From NCBI GenBank assembly GCA_003154255.1, contig PMCY01000163.1:618-6110 (forward strand): a stretch of 5,493 bases of DNA, read 5' to 3'. Source of the stretch: Candidatus Aminicenantota bacterium. GTDB taxonomy: Bacteria; Acidobacteriota; Aminicenantia; Aminicenantales; UBA4085. The number at the start of each line of letters is the position of its first letter. Positions within the stretch are counted from its first letter, which is position 1. Made by a program: the position numbers and the translations under genes. The notes beneath the pieces are model-generated. The model ran no database searches, was not told where the DNA came from, and saw only the letters and a program-made list of their open reading frames with translations. Positions 1 to 5,049 of the stretch are shown here, in pieces.

Positions 1-491
1 GCGCTGCCCGGATTGACGCAGACGGGCAGCGAGTTGATCTGGGCGTATTGGCCCCAGCCGCTGGCGAAGAAATCGCCCAGCGGGCATTCCACCGACGGCT
101 CGGTCTCGCCGTCCCAGTAGAACCGCAATATGGCAAAACGGGACGTGCCCGAGGGCGTGCACCAGATCTGCTGGATGGCCCCCTGCTGATTCTTGACGTC
201 GGCCATGACGAATGTTTCCTTGGGCTTGAGGGTGACGTACGGAGAAATCTTCCAGCCTTGGCCCAGGTCGCGGGCCGAGGACATGGCCGGCCCGTCGGTG
301 GACATGGCCGCCTTGCCCTTCTCCCCGGTGAAGTTCTCCGGGCTGATGGAACGGGTTTGGGCATGGGACAGGCGGCTGAGAGTATTCAGCCCCATGCCCA
401 GTCCGTTGTGCGGCTTCTTTTCCTGGGCGGCGGCGGCAAACACGGCCGCGGCGGCCAGGACAACGACGATTTTTGCCAGTGGTTTTTTCAC
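1..491 (-). CDS. DUF2961 / glycoside hydrolase family 172 protein, N-terminal part (runs off left edge)
   Basis: Exported glycosidase of the DUF2961 family, now GH172; known members act on alpha-D-fructofuranosides and alpha-D-arabinofuranosides. Seen: 163 complete codons, beginning with a GTG at 491-489. A signal peptide is clear: KKPLAK, then a V/A-rich core (residues 8-22), with cleavage likely near AAA-Q23. The mature start carries family hallmarks: NGLGMGLNTLSRLS (29-42), TRSISPENFTGEKGK (46-60), ARDLGQGWK (73-81), an AIQQIW strand (105-110), RFYWDG (123-128) and PLGDFFASGWG (137-147). The catalytic glutamates of characterised members lie further towards the C terminus, so activity cannot be judged here. 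The GTG is chosen because GGAGGG lies 4 nt upstream; an overlapping ATG at 495-493 is in another frame and gives no family match. It lies downstream of the DUF6259 gene on the same strand but has its own promoter. Family is near certain; substrate is unknown. Confidence 0.9.
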   Translation of the reverse strand, partial: MKKPLAKIVVVLAAAAVFAAAAQEKKPHNGLGMGLNTLSRLSHAQTRSISPENFTGEKGKAAMSTDGPAMSSARDLGQGWKISPYVTLKPKETFVMADVKNQQGAIQQIWCTPSGTSRFAILRFYWDGETEPSVECPLGDFFASGWGQYAQINSLPVCVNPGS

Positions 492-495
492 GCAT

Positions 496-501
496 CCCTC
501 C
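496..501 (-). promoter_or_regulatory. Ribosome-binding site of the GH172 gene
   Basis: GGAGGG on the minus strand, 4 nt before the GTG at 491. It supports the GTG start and the complete signal peptide; no in-frame ATG is available nearby. Confidence 0.75.
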
Positions 502-508
502 GGGAACG

Positions 509-527
509 AAATCGGATGCCCCGATTT
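509..527. promoter_or_regulatory. 19-bp palindrome over the GH172 promoter start region (putative operator)
   Basis: AAATCGG-ATGCC-CCGATTT: perfect 7-bp arms around a 5-bp centre. It overlaps the -10 element of the GH172 promoter and its predicted start point near 518. Because transcription should begin inside the palindrome, it cannot form a full hairpin in the mRNA. A protein-binding operator is therefore the better reading. The cognate regulator is not identifiable, and the sequence differs from the palindrome at 5031-5049. Confidence 0.5.
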
Positions 528-553
528 ATAGTTTCGCCCGGCGGAATTGTCAA
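525..553 (-). promoter_or_regulatory. Sigma-70-type promoter of the GH172 gene
   Basis: Reading leftwards: -35 TTGACA (553-548, 6/6), a 17-bp spacer (547-531) and -10 TATAAA (530-525, 5/6). The predicted start near 518 leaves a leader of about 27 nt carrying the GGAGGG site. Optimal spacing in a GC-rich gap directly before a gene on the same strand makes a chance match unlikely. It gives GH172 transcription independent of the upstream DUF6259 gene. Confidence 0.8.
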
Positions 554-588
554 GACGGAACCCGCCGCGGTTTTTTCAGGAACGCTTT

Positions 589-606
589 GATCCGCCCGGC
601 CGGATC
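589..606 (-). repeat. Short inverted repeat at the stop codon of the DUF6259 gene
   Basis: GATCCG-GCCGGG-CGGATC on the minus strand has 6-bp perfect arms and a 6-nt loop, and it overlaps the TGA stop. No T-run follows (AAAGCG comes next), so it does not qualify as an intrinsic terminator. It may weakly stabilise the 3' end of the DUF6259 mRNA. Confidence 0.3.
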
Positions 607-2797
607 ACTTCATCACGACGACGGCACACGTCCGCGGCGCCAGCCGGATTGTGACCGGGAGCTTGCCCAGGACGTCCGGCTCGAACGGCTTGAGGATTTC
701 GACGCTTTTCCCTTTTCCCTCGGGCCAGCCGACTTCGGCACCGGCTTCCTCGTTCCCGAAATTGACCACGATGCAGGCCTTCCCGGACTCGACCATTCCC
801 TCGAAGACCGAAAATCGGACGGACGGGCCGGCCTTCACCTCCGCCCCGATGGTGTCCCGGAAACGGCCGTGGAAAAGAAGGTCCTTGTGCTTGTTCCTGA
901 TCCGGATCAATTCCCGGACGTACCGAGAGAGCGGACGGGTCAGCGGCTCGTCCATGGAATCGTTGTAGTGCCGGGGCTGCATCGCCCAGACCAGGCCGTA
1001 GCGCATGCCGTTGTTCATGACGTTGAAGTCGCCGGGACTCTCCGCGCAGATCGTCGAGGTCCACTCGGGAAACGTGTAACGCATGGCCGTCGAGCCCATA
1101 TCGATCTCCCCCATCCGGACATAGGACACGTCAACCCAGGGAAAAGAACGGTCCCATAAAATCTCCGAGGCCAGCGCGAACTCCGAGTTCGCCGCCCGAC
1201 AGCGGCGCACGACTTCCTCAAGCGTCGTCAGGAGCTCCTGGGTGACGGACTTATCCGGCGACGTGGGAAGCCGGGGATTGAAATCCAGGAAGGCCATGGC
1301 GTTGGTCTTGTCCAGCTGGAAACCATCGGCGCCGTCCTTGACCAATTGGACGAATTGGTCCAGAAGGAAGTTGCGGAACTCCGGGTGGGCCGGGCTGACG
1401 ACGGTCATGTTTGAATTGGTCAATCCGAAACGGGCGCTGATGGTCCCTTCGCCCCAGCCCATGAGAGGGAGGTCCTCGGCCCAGCGCCCGCGAACGGCAT
1501 AACGCTGCAGCGTCTCTCGGAAAAGTGGGGTCGCCGTGTCCGCGAACTGGACGTTGGCGAAGATGAGCGGGTGGACGCCCAACTTTTTCATCGCAGTCAA
1601 AGCTTGACGGAATTCTTCGGGAGTCCCCAGACGGGGGTCGGGACTATACAACGGATAGCCGCGGTCGATCCCTCCGGAGTCCCAGCCCAGGATTTCGAAA
1701 GTCGAGACGCCGTACATCTTTGCGTCTGCCGCCAGCTTCGGCAAATCCTTGAACTTCCAGACCGCGACGTCCTCGCTGTTGGAGAGGATGACCGATTGCC
1801 AAGCCATTTCGTTCCGGAGCCAGGACGGCGGACGCCGAACCTGGAAATGGCGGTCGAACCAGGCGCGGTAGAGCGCGCTGCCCTCATGCCAATCGCCCCG
1901 GTGAACCTGGAGGGCAACCGGGCCCGACGTGAAAGTGCCGTGCTTGAGGTAGGGGAACTTCAGCCAGCCCATCGTCAACCCGATCGGTTCCCCGGGCGGC
2001 ACGTCGGCCGGCGTCGGCCAGTTGCTGCCGACGACGGCGCTCTTGCTGAAGGGGCGGAGCTCGAAGTAAAGCCCCGTCAGCCGCGATTCCGGGTCATGGT
2101 TGGCGAAATGAAGGCCGACATCGGCCCGGCGGTTGAAAAATTCGGCCCACCCCATCTGCATGGACCCTGGGTAGAGGAATCCCGAGGCGTCGTAACGGAT
2201 GCCCAGATTCCCGCCGCCGTATCCGCCGGCGCGAAAGGACGTGAAGAGTCCCGGGGCGGCGTTGGAGATCCATCCCGGCACCAGGGACTCCGTGTCCAGC
2301 CGGTTGATGAGCCCCTGTTGTCCGCCGACGATCCCGAAGAAGACTTCGGCCAAAGGCAGGTCCGTCGGATTATCGACCTCGATGGAAAATTCGAGGCCAC
2401 CCTCGATGGCGCGGATGTGGTAGCCGACTTTGACGGCGATCGTCTCCCGGGCGTTTTGCAATGAATCGTAGAGACAGGTCACGCCGTCCGCCGTTTTCCG
2501 GATGGAGGCGGCCTTCTGCTCGCGACTGCAGAAATAGTTGGCCTCGGCCCCCGGGCGCGGCAGGAGGAGTCTGAAGTTTTCGCCCAGCCGGGATTCCTGA
2601 ATGATTTCGAGGGCGGGATTTTTCCAGGCCAGGCCGATGAGATCGCCGCTTTCTTCATCGAGCCGGATCGTGCAGATCGGGGTCTCAATCACCCGGACTC
2701 GGCCGGCGATCGCGGGGCGGCCGGCCCTCGGGTAAGCCGCCGACACGGACAGAATGAATAAGGACAGGAACACGCCCAAAATCCGTTTCACGCCCAT
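605..2797 (-). CDS. Secreted TIM-barrel glycosidase-like protein, DUF6259 type
   Basis: Probable exported glycoside hydrolase of uncertain specificity. Seen: 730 residues with a signal peptide (VKR, hydrophobic core 6-20, cleavage near A20/A21). A beta-rich N-terminal domain (about 35-290) is followed by a barrel (about 310-610) and a small beta C-terminal domain (about 640-730). The barrel holds MAWQSVILSNSED (331-343), EILGWDSGGIDRGYPLYSPD (368-387), DGFQLDKTNA (491-500) and ALASEILWDR (541-550). By analogy with clan GH-D/GH31-like barrels, D496 is a candidate nucleophile. E545 or D373 are other candidate catalytic or sugar-binding residues; these roles are inferred. RIRNKHKDLLFHGRF (632-646) resembles the barrel-to-C-domain junction of alpha-galactosidase and amylase-like enzymes. 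The start is supported by GGAGGT (2812-2807), 9 nt upstream. It is divergent from the GH130 gene and 113 bp upstream of GH172. The architecture call is firm; the DUF6259 name is from memory of family motifs, and the substrate is unknown. Confidence 0.82.
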   Translation of the reverse strand: MGVKRILGVFLSLFILSVSAAYPRAGRPAIAGRVRVIETPICTIRLDEESGDLIGLAWKNPALEIIQESRLGENFRLLLPRPGAEANYFCSREQKAASIRKTADGVTCLYDSLQNARETIAVKVGYHIRAIEGGLEFSIEVDNPTDLPLAEVFFGIVGGQQGLINRLDTESLVPGWISNAAPGLFTSFRAGGYGGGNLGIRYDASGFLYPGSMQMGWAEFFNRRADVGLHFANHDPESRLTGLYFELRPFSKSAVVGSNWPTPADVPPGEPIGLTMGWLKFPYLKHGTFTSGPVALQVHRGDWHEGSALYRAWFDRHFQVRRPPSWLRNEMAWQSVILSNSEDVAVWKFKDLPKLAADAKMYGVSTFEILGWDSGGIDRGYPLYSPDPRLGTPEEFRQALTAMKKLGVHPLIFANVQFADTATPLFRETLQRYAVRGRWAEDLPLMGWGEGTISARFGLTNSNMTVVSPAHPEFRNFLLDQFVQLVKDGADGFQLDKTNAMAFLDFNPRLPTSPDKSVTQELLTTLEEVVRRCRAANSEFALASEILWDRSFPWVDVSYVRMGEIDMGSTAMRYTFPEWTSTICAESPGDFNVMNNGMRYGLVWAMQPRHYNDSMDEPLTRPLSRYVRELIRIRNKHKDLLFHGRFRDTIGAEVKAGPSVRFSVFEGMVESGKACIVVNFGNEEAGAEVGWPEGKGKSVEILKPFEPDVLGKLPVTIRLAPRTCAVVVMK

Positions 2798-2845
2798 CTT
2801 CTTAATACCTCCGTCGGCTGGAAATGCGCACCCTCATCGCGGACG

Positions 2846-2875
2846 ATGGTAGCTCGAGATTCGGGACGGAATCAA
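2846..2875 (-). promoter_or_regulatory. Weak promoter candidate for the DUF6259 gene
   Basis: Reading leftwards: TTGATT (2875-2870, 4/6), an 18-bp spacer, then TACCAT (2851-2846, 4/6), about 48 bp before the ATG. A 5-4-5 inverted repeat (CATCG-CGGA-CGATG, 2835-2848) touches the -10. The match is much weaker than the two strong promoters elsewhere in the window and may be chance or activator-dependent. Confidence 0.25.
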
Positions 2876-2937
2876 GGCCCGCTTGGACGCCAAAGCCCCC
2901 TTGTTCATGGAGGATTTGCTGAACGGCCGGGAACCGC

Positions 2938-2964
2938 TTGAATGCGCGCGGGCGACATGATAAT
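2938..2964 (+). promoter_or_regulatory. Weak promoter candidate for the GH130/URO-D-like pair
   Basis: TTGAAT (2938-2943, 4/6), a short 15-bp spacer, then GATAAT (2959-2964, 5/6). Start near 2971 would leave a leader of about 12 nt that just includes the GGAG site. The -10 is fair, the -35 and spacing are poor; tentative. Confidence 0.33.
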
Positions 2965-2972
2965 TTGGGTCC

Positions 2973-2976
2973 GGAG
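2973..2976 (+). promoter_or_regulatory. Ribosome-binding site of the GH130 gene
   Basis: GGAG with 6 nt to the ATG at 2983. It decides for this ATG over the in-frame TTG at 2938, whose extra 15 residues match nothing in GH130 and which would cover the likely -10 element. Confidence 0.65.
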
Positions 2977-2982
2977 AACCGC

Positions 2983-3963
2983 ATGAACCGTCATTCCCGC
3001 AACCCCATCCTGACCCGCAAGCATATCCCCGAGATCACGCCCCTTCTCTCCGACGTGACGTCGGTCTTCAACCCCGGCGCCATCAAGGACGGGACGAGCT
3101 ATCGCCTGATCCTGCGCGTCCAGGACCGCTCCCGCGAGACATATTTTTTGCCGGCCACGAGCTTCGACGGCTGGTCCTTCGAAGTCGAGCCCCATATCAT
3201 CGAATTCGAGGGCCTGGAGAAGCTGCCCGTCCGGCCTTATCACTGCTACGACGCCCGACCGACCCGTATCGATGGCATCGTCTACGTCATGTTCGCCATG
3301 GATATGGACGACGGATGCCAGCTCGGCTTGGCCCGGACCAAGGATTACAAGCATTACGAATTCATGGGCTTGGCCTCAAACGAGGATATCCGCAACGGTG
3401 TTCTCTTCCCGGAAAAAATCGGCGGCCGTTACCTGCGGATGGACCGGCCGAACAAGGCCCGCCATGCCGGCGGACCGACATCAGGCAGCACCATTTGGCT
3501 GTCCGATTCCGACGATCTGCTGACCTGGAAACCCGCCGCCCCGCTCATCCACGGCCGCTTCCACTACTGGGACGAGTTCATCGGCTCGGGTCCTCCGCCG
3601 GTCAAGACGCGTCAGGGCTGGCTCCACATCTACCACGGTGTCGCCGGGCATTTCGGCAGCGCCGCCGTCTACCAGGCCGGAGTTCTGCTTCTCGACCTGA
3701 AAGACCCTTCCCGCGTCCTCGGCCGCTCCCGCCGCAATATCCTCGAGCCGCGCGAGATCTATGAACTGACCGGGCAGGTCCCCAACGTCGTCTTCCCCAG
3801 CGGCATGATCGTCGAGGACTATGACGCCGCCGGCTTCGCCCGCCCGGACAGCGAGGTCAAGATCTACTACGGCGCCGCCGACACGTGCATCGGCCTGGCC
3901 ACGACCACGATCGCCGATCTCGTCCGGGCCGCGGGCGAGGACGCCATTCCCCAGGCTCGATGA
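2983..3963 (+). CDS. GH130 family beta-mannoside phosphorylase or beta-mannosidase
   Basis: Cytoplasmic five-bladed beta-propeller enzyme. Known GH130 members phosphorolyse beta-1,4-mannosides (Man-Glc, Man-GlcNAc, mannooligosaccharides) to mannose 1-phosphate; some instead hydrolyse beta-1,2-mannosides. Seen: 326 residues, no signal peptide, normal family length. Motifs in order: NPILTRKHIP (7-16), VFNPGAIKDG (28-37), LRVQDRSRETY (44-54), YDARPTRIDG (89-98), NGVLFPEKIGGRYLRMDRPN (138-157), GSGPPPVKTRQGWLHIYHGV (201-220) and YYGAADTCIGLA (295-306). D90 aligns with the catalytic Asp. R152, K208 and H218 sit where the phosphate-binding basic residues of phosphorylases occur, which favours phosphorolysis; this assignment is from motif position only. 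Odd: the usual DPR is DAR here, and RVED is RVQD. Its TGA overlaps the next start as ATGA. Family is certain; exact substrate is not. Confidence 0.92.
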   Translation: MNRHSRNPILTRKHIPEITPLLSDVTSVFNPGAIKDGTSYRLILRVQDRSRETYFLPATSFDGWSFEVEPHIIEFEGLEKLPVRPYHCYDARPTRIDGIVYVMFAMDMDDGCQLGLARTKDYKHYEFMGLASNEDIRNGVLFPEKIGGRYLRMDRPNKARHAGGPTSGSTIWLSDSDDLLTWKPAAPLIHGRFHYWDEFIGSGPPPVKTRQGWLHIYHGVAGHFGSAAVYQAGVLLLDLKDPSRVLGRSRRNILEPREIYELTGQVPNVVFPSGMIVEDYDAAGFARPDSEVKIYYGAADTCIGLATTTIADLVRAAGEDAIPQAR

Positions 3964-4973
3964 ACAGCCGTGAGCGAGTCCGCCGGGCCATCCATTTCGG
4001 GACTCCCGATCGGCCACCTATTTCCCATGCCGTCCTTCCGGCTGCTTGCATCAAATATGGCCCGGCCTTGGACGAGATCCTGACCGAGTTCCATGACGAC
4101 TTCGGCTGGGACGATTATCCCGATCTGCCCTACACGGATTTCCCGCCCCAATATAAAAAGGGAATGAACCGGGACGATTTCGGCACGGTTTGGCGGGTCG
4201 AAACGGCCGGGATCTGCGGCATTCCCTGCGAATTCCCCATACTCGACCTGGATCGATACGGAGAGTATCGCTGGCCGCCCGTTTTCGAGGCCGGCCCCCC
4301 CGCCGGCCGCCTGTACAGCGGACACCGGGCCGGTTATGACGACCGCTGGTACGCCCGGGGCGGCTGGTTCACCTATTTCGAGCAGCTCCAGCAGCTGCGG
4401 GGCATGGAAGCGTTCATGATGGACCTGGCCGCCGAGACGCCGGCCCTGCTCCGGCTCATGGATGATCTCCTCGATTTCAATCTGGACTGGATCGACCGCT
4501 GGCTGCGGCTTGAATACGACGGCCTCCACTTCGGCGATGATTGGGGGGCCCAAAGCGCTCTTCTCGTCCGGCCGGCCCTTTGGAGGCGGCTCTTCAAGCC
4601 GCGCTACGCCGCGATGTTCCGCAAAGTCAAGGACGCCGGACGGGACGTCTGGTTCCATAGCGACGGCTTCATCAACGACATCATCGGCGATTTGGCCGAG
4701 ATCGGCGTCGACGTCCTCAATTTCCAGATCGCCGTCGTCGGCCATGATTGGACGGAGCGCAACATCCGGGGCCGGATTGCCGTCCGCACCGACATCGACC
4801 GCCAGAATATCCTTCCTTTCGGGACGCCGGATCAGGTCCGCCGGGAGGTCGCCCGCACGTTCGCCGCCTGCGGTACTGGTGCCGGAGGCGTCATCGCTTG
4901 CGGGGAAATCGGGCCGGACGTGCCGCTGGCCAACGTCCGGGCCCTTTACGAAGCCTTTCGCGCCGCCCCTTGA
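3960..4973 (+). CDS. Uroporphyrinogen decarboxylase-fold (URO-D/MtaA-like) protein
   Basis: Cytoplasmic protein of the superfamily that holds HemE and corrinoid-linked methyltransferases (MtaA, CmuA). It is not a typical HemE. Seen: 337 residues from the ATG at 3960. Opening NSRERVRRAIHFGTPDRPPI (2-21) is the standard start of the group. The barrel core has DGLHFGDDWGAQ (187-198), RPALWRRLFKPRYAAMF (204-220), DVWFHSDGFINDII (229-242), EIGVDVLNFQ (247-256) and ACGEIGPDVPLANVRALYEA (313-332). In zinc methyltransferases of this fold the zinc motif is HxC followed by a distant Cys. Here the first part reads H233-S-D235, with C314 near the C terminus; Asp may replace Cys as ligand, or the site may be lost. 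Translation starts inside the GH130 stop (ATGA) with only a poor AGG upstream, so it is probably coupled. In-frame starts further upstream add a low-complexity Arg/His/Gly-rich tail, so they are rejected. A demethylase or methyltransferase role on a sugar or glycoside is possible but unproven; no corrinoid protein is nearby. Confidence 0.85.
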   Translation: MNSRERVRRAIHFGTPDRPPISHAVLPAACIKYGPALDEILTEFHDDFGWDDYPDLPYTDFPPQYKKGMNRDDFGTVWRVETAGICGIPCEFPILDLDRYGEYRWPPVFEAGPPAGRLYSGHRAGYDDRWYARGGWFTYFEQLQQLRGMEAFMMDLAAETPALLRLMDDLLDFNLDWIDRWLRLEYDGLHFGDDWGAQSALLVRPALWRRLFKPRYAAMFRKVKDAGRDVWFHSDGFINDIIGDLAEIGVDVLNFQIAVVGHDWTERNIRGRIAVRTDIDRQNILPFGTPDQVRREVARTFAACGTGAGGVIACGEIGPDVPLANVRALYEAFRAAP

Positions 4974-4998
4974 TCCCACGACCCCGCTGCGCCCAGGC

Positions 4999-5027
4999 TT
5001 GACATTCCGTTTCGGTTGAAATATAAT
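4999..5027 (+). promoter_or_regulatory. Perfect-consensus sigma-70 promoter of the PerR-like gene
   Basis: TTGACA (4999-5004), a 17-bp spacer and TATAAT (5022-5027): 12 of 12 consensus bases at optimal spacing. The predicted start falls near 5033-5038, at or just before the ATG at 5038. So strong a promoter for a regulator implies tight repression, consistent with the palindrome at 5031-5049. It also separates this gene from the URO-D-like gene, which ends 64 bp before the ATG with no visible terminator. Confidence 0.9.
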
Positions 5028-5031
5028 TCAA
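5016..5031. repeat. AT-rich imperfect palindrome over the -10 element
   Basis: TTGAAATATAATTCAA is self-complementary at 14 of 16 positions (TTGAA/TTCAA arms) and contains the whole -10 hexamer. It abuts the next palindrome at base 5031. It could be a second half of an extended Fur-family operator, or simply a by-product of the AT-rich -10. Confidence 0.35.
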
Positions 5032-5049
5032 TCTGTAATGGTTACAGAT
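5031..5049. promoter_or_regulatory. 19-bp palindromic operator overlapping start codon of the PerR-like gene
   Basis: ATCTGTAATGGTTACAGAT: perfect 8-bp arms with a TGG centre. It begins 3 bp after the -10 and covers the predicted transcription start and the ATG (5038-5040). Length and position match a Fur-family autoregulatory operator, which is typically a 15-19 bp AT-rich palindrome. The bases differ from the B. subtilis PerR box and the E. coli Fur box, sharing only the TAAT/TTA core, so recognition by the encoded protein is inferred. Confidence 0.7.

Noticed and set aside
561..576. GC-rich stretch followed by T6 on the plus strand, terminator-like
   Set aside because: Only a 4-bp stem can be formed and no plus-strand gene ends there.
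48..590. 180-codon plus-strand ORF over the GH172 region
   Set aside because: Antisense to the GH172 N terminus, whose family motifs, signal peptide and ribosome-binding site are clear.
473..1159. 228-codon plus-strand ORF
   Set aside because: Overlaps the GH172 promoter and the 3' part of the DUF6259 gene in antisense. Arg/Pro/Asp-rich product without a recognisable domain.
1571..2464. 297-codon plus-strand ORF opposite the DUF6259 gene
   Set aside because: It lies wholly antisense to a clear glycosidase with a signal peptide and motifs; its product shows no recognisable domain. It is a GC-rich shadow frame.
2938..2982. TTG-initiated 15-residue N-terminal extension of GH130
   Set aside because: The extension has no family match and covers a likely -10 element; ATG 2983 has a GGAG at correct spacing.
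2802..2984. 60-codon minus-strand ORF in the divergent gap
   Set aside because: No ribosome-binding site or domain was seen; it would start over the GH130 ATG and run to within 5 bp of the DUF6259 start, across its likely promoter and ribosome-binding site.
3867..4979. 370-codon minus-strand ORF opposite the URO-D-like gene
   Set aside because: Long, but antisense to a well-matched gene that is coupled to GH130. No recognisable motif; typical of high-GC antisense frames.
4974..4998. Terminator between the URO-D-like and PerR-like genes
   Set aside because: No stem-loop with a T-run is visible; the separation of units rests on the promoter at 4999-5027.
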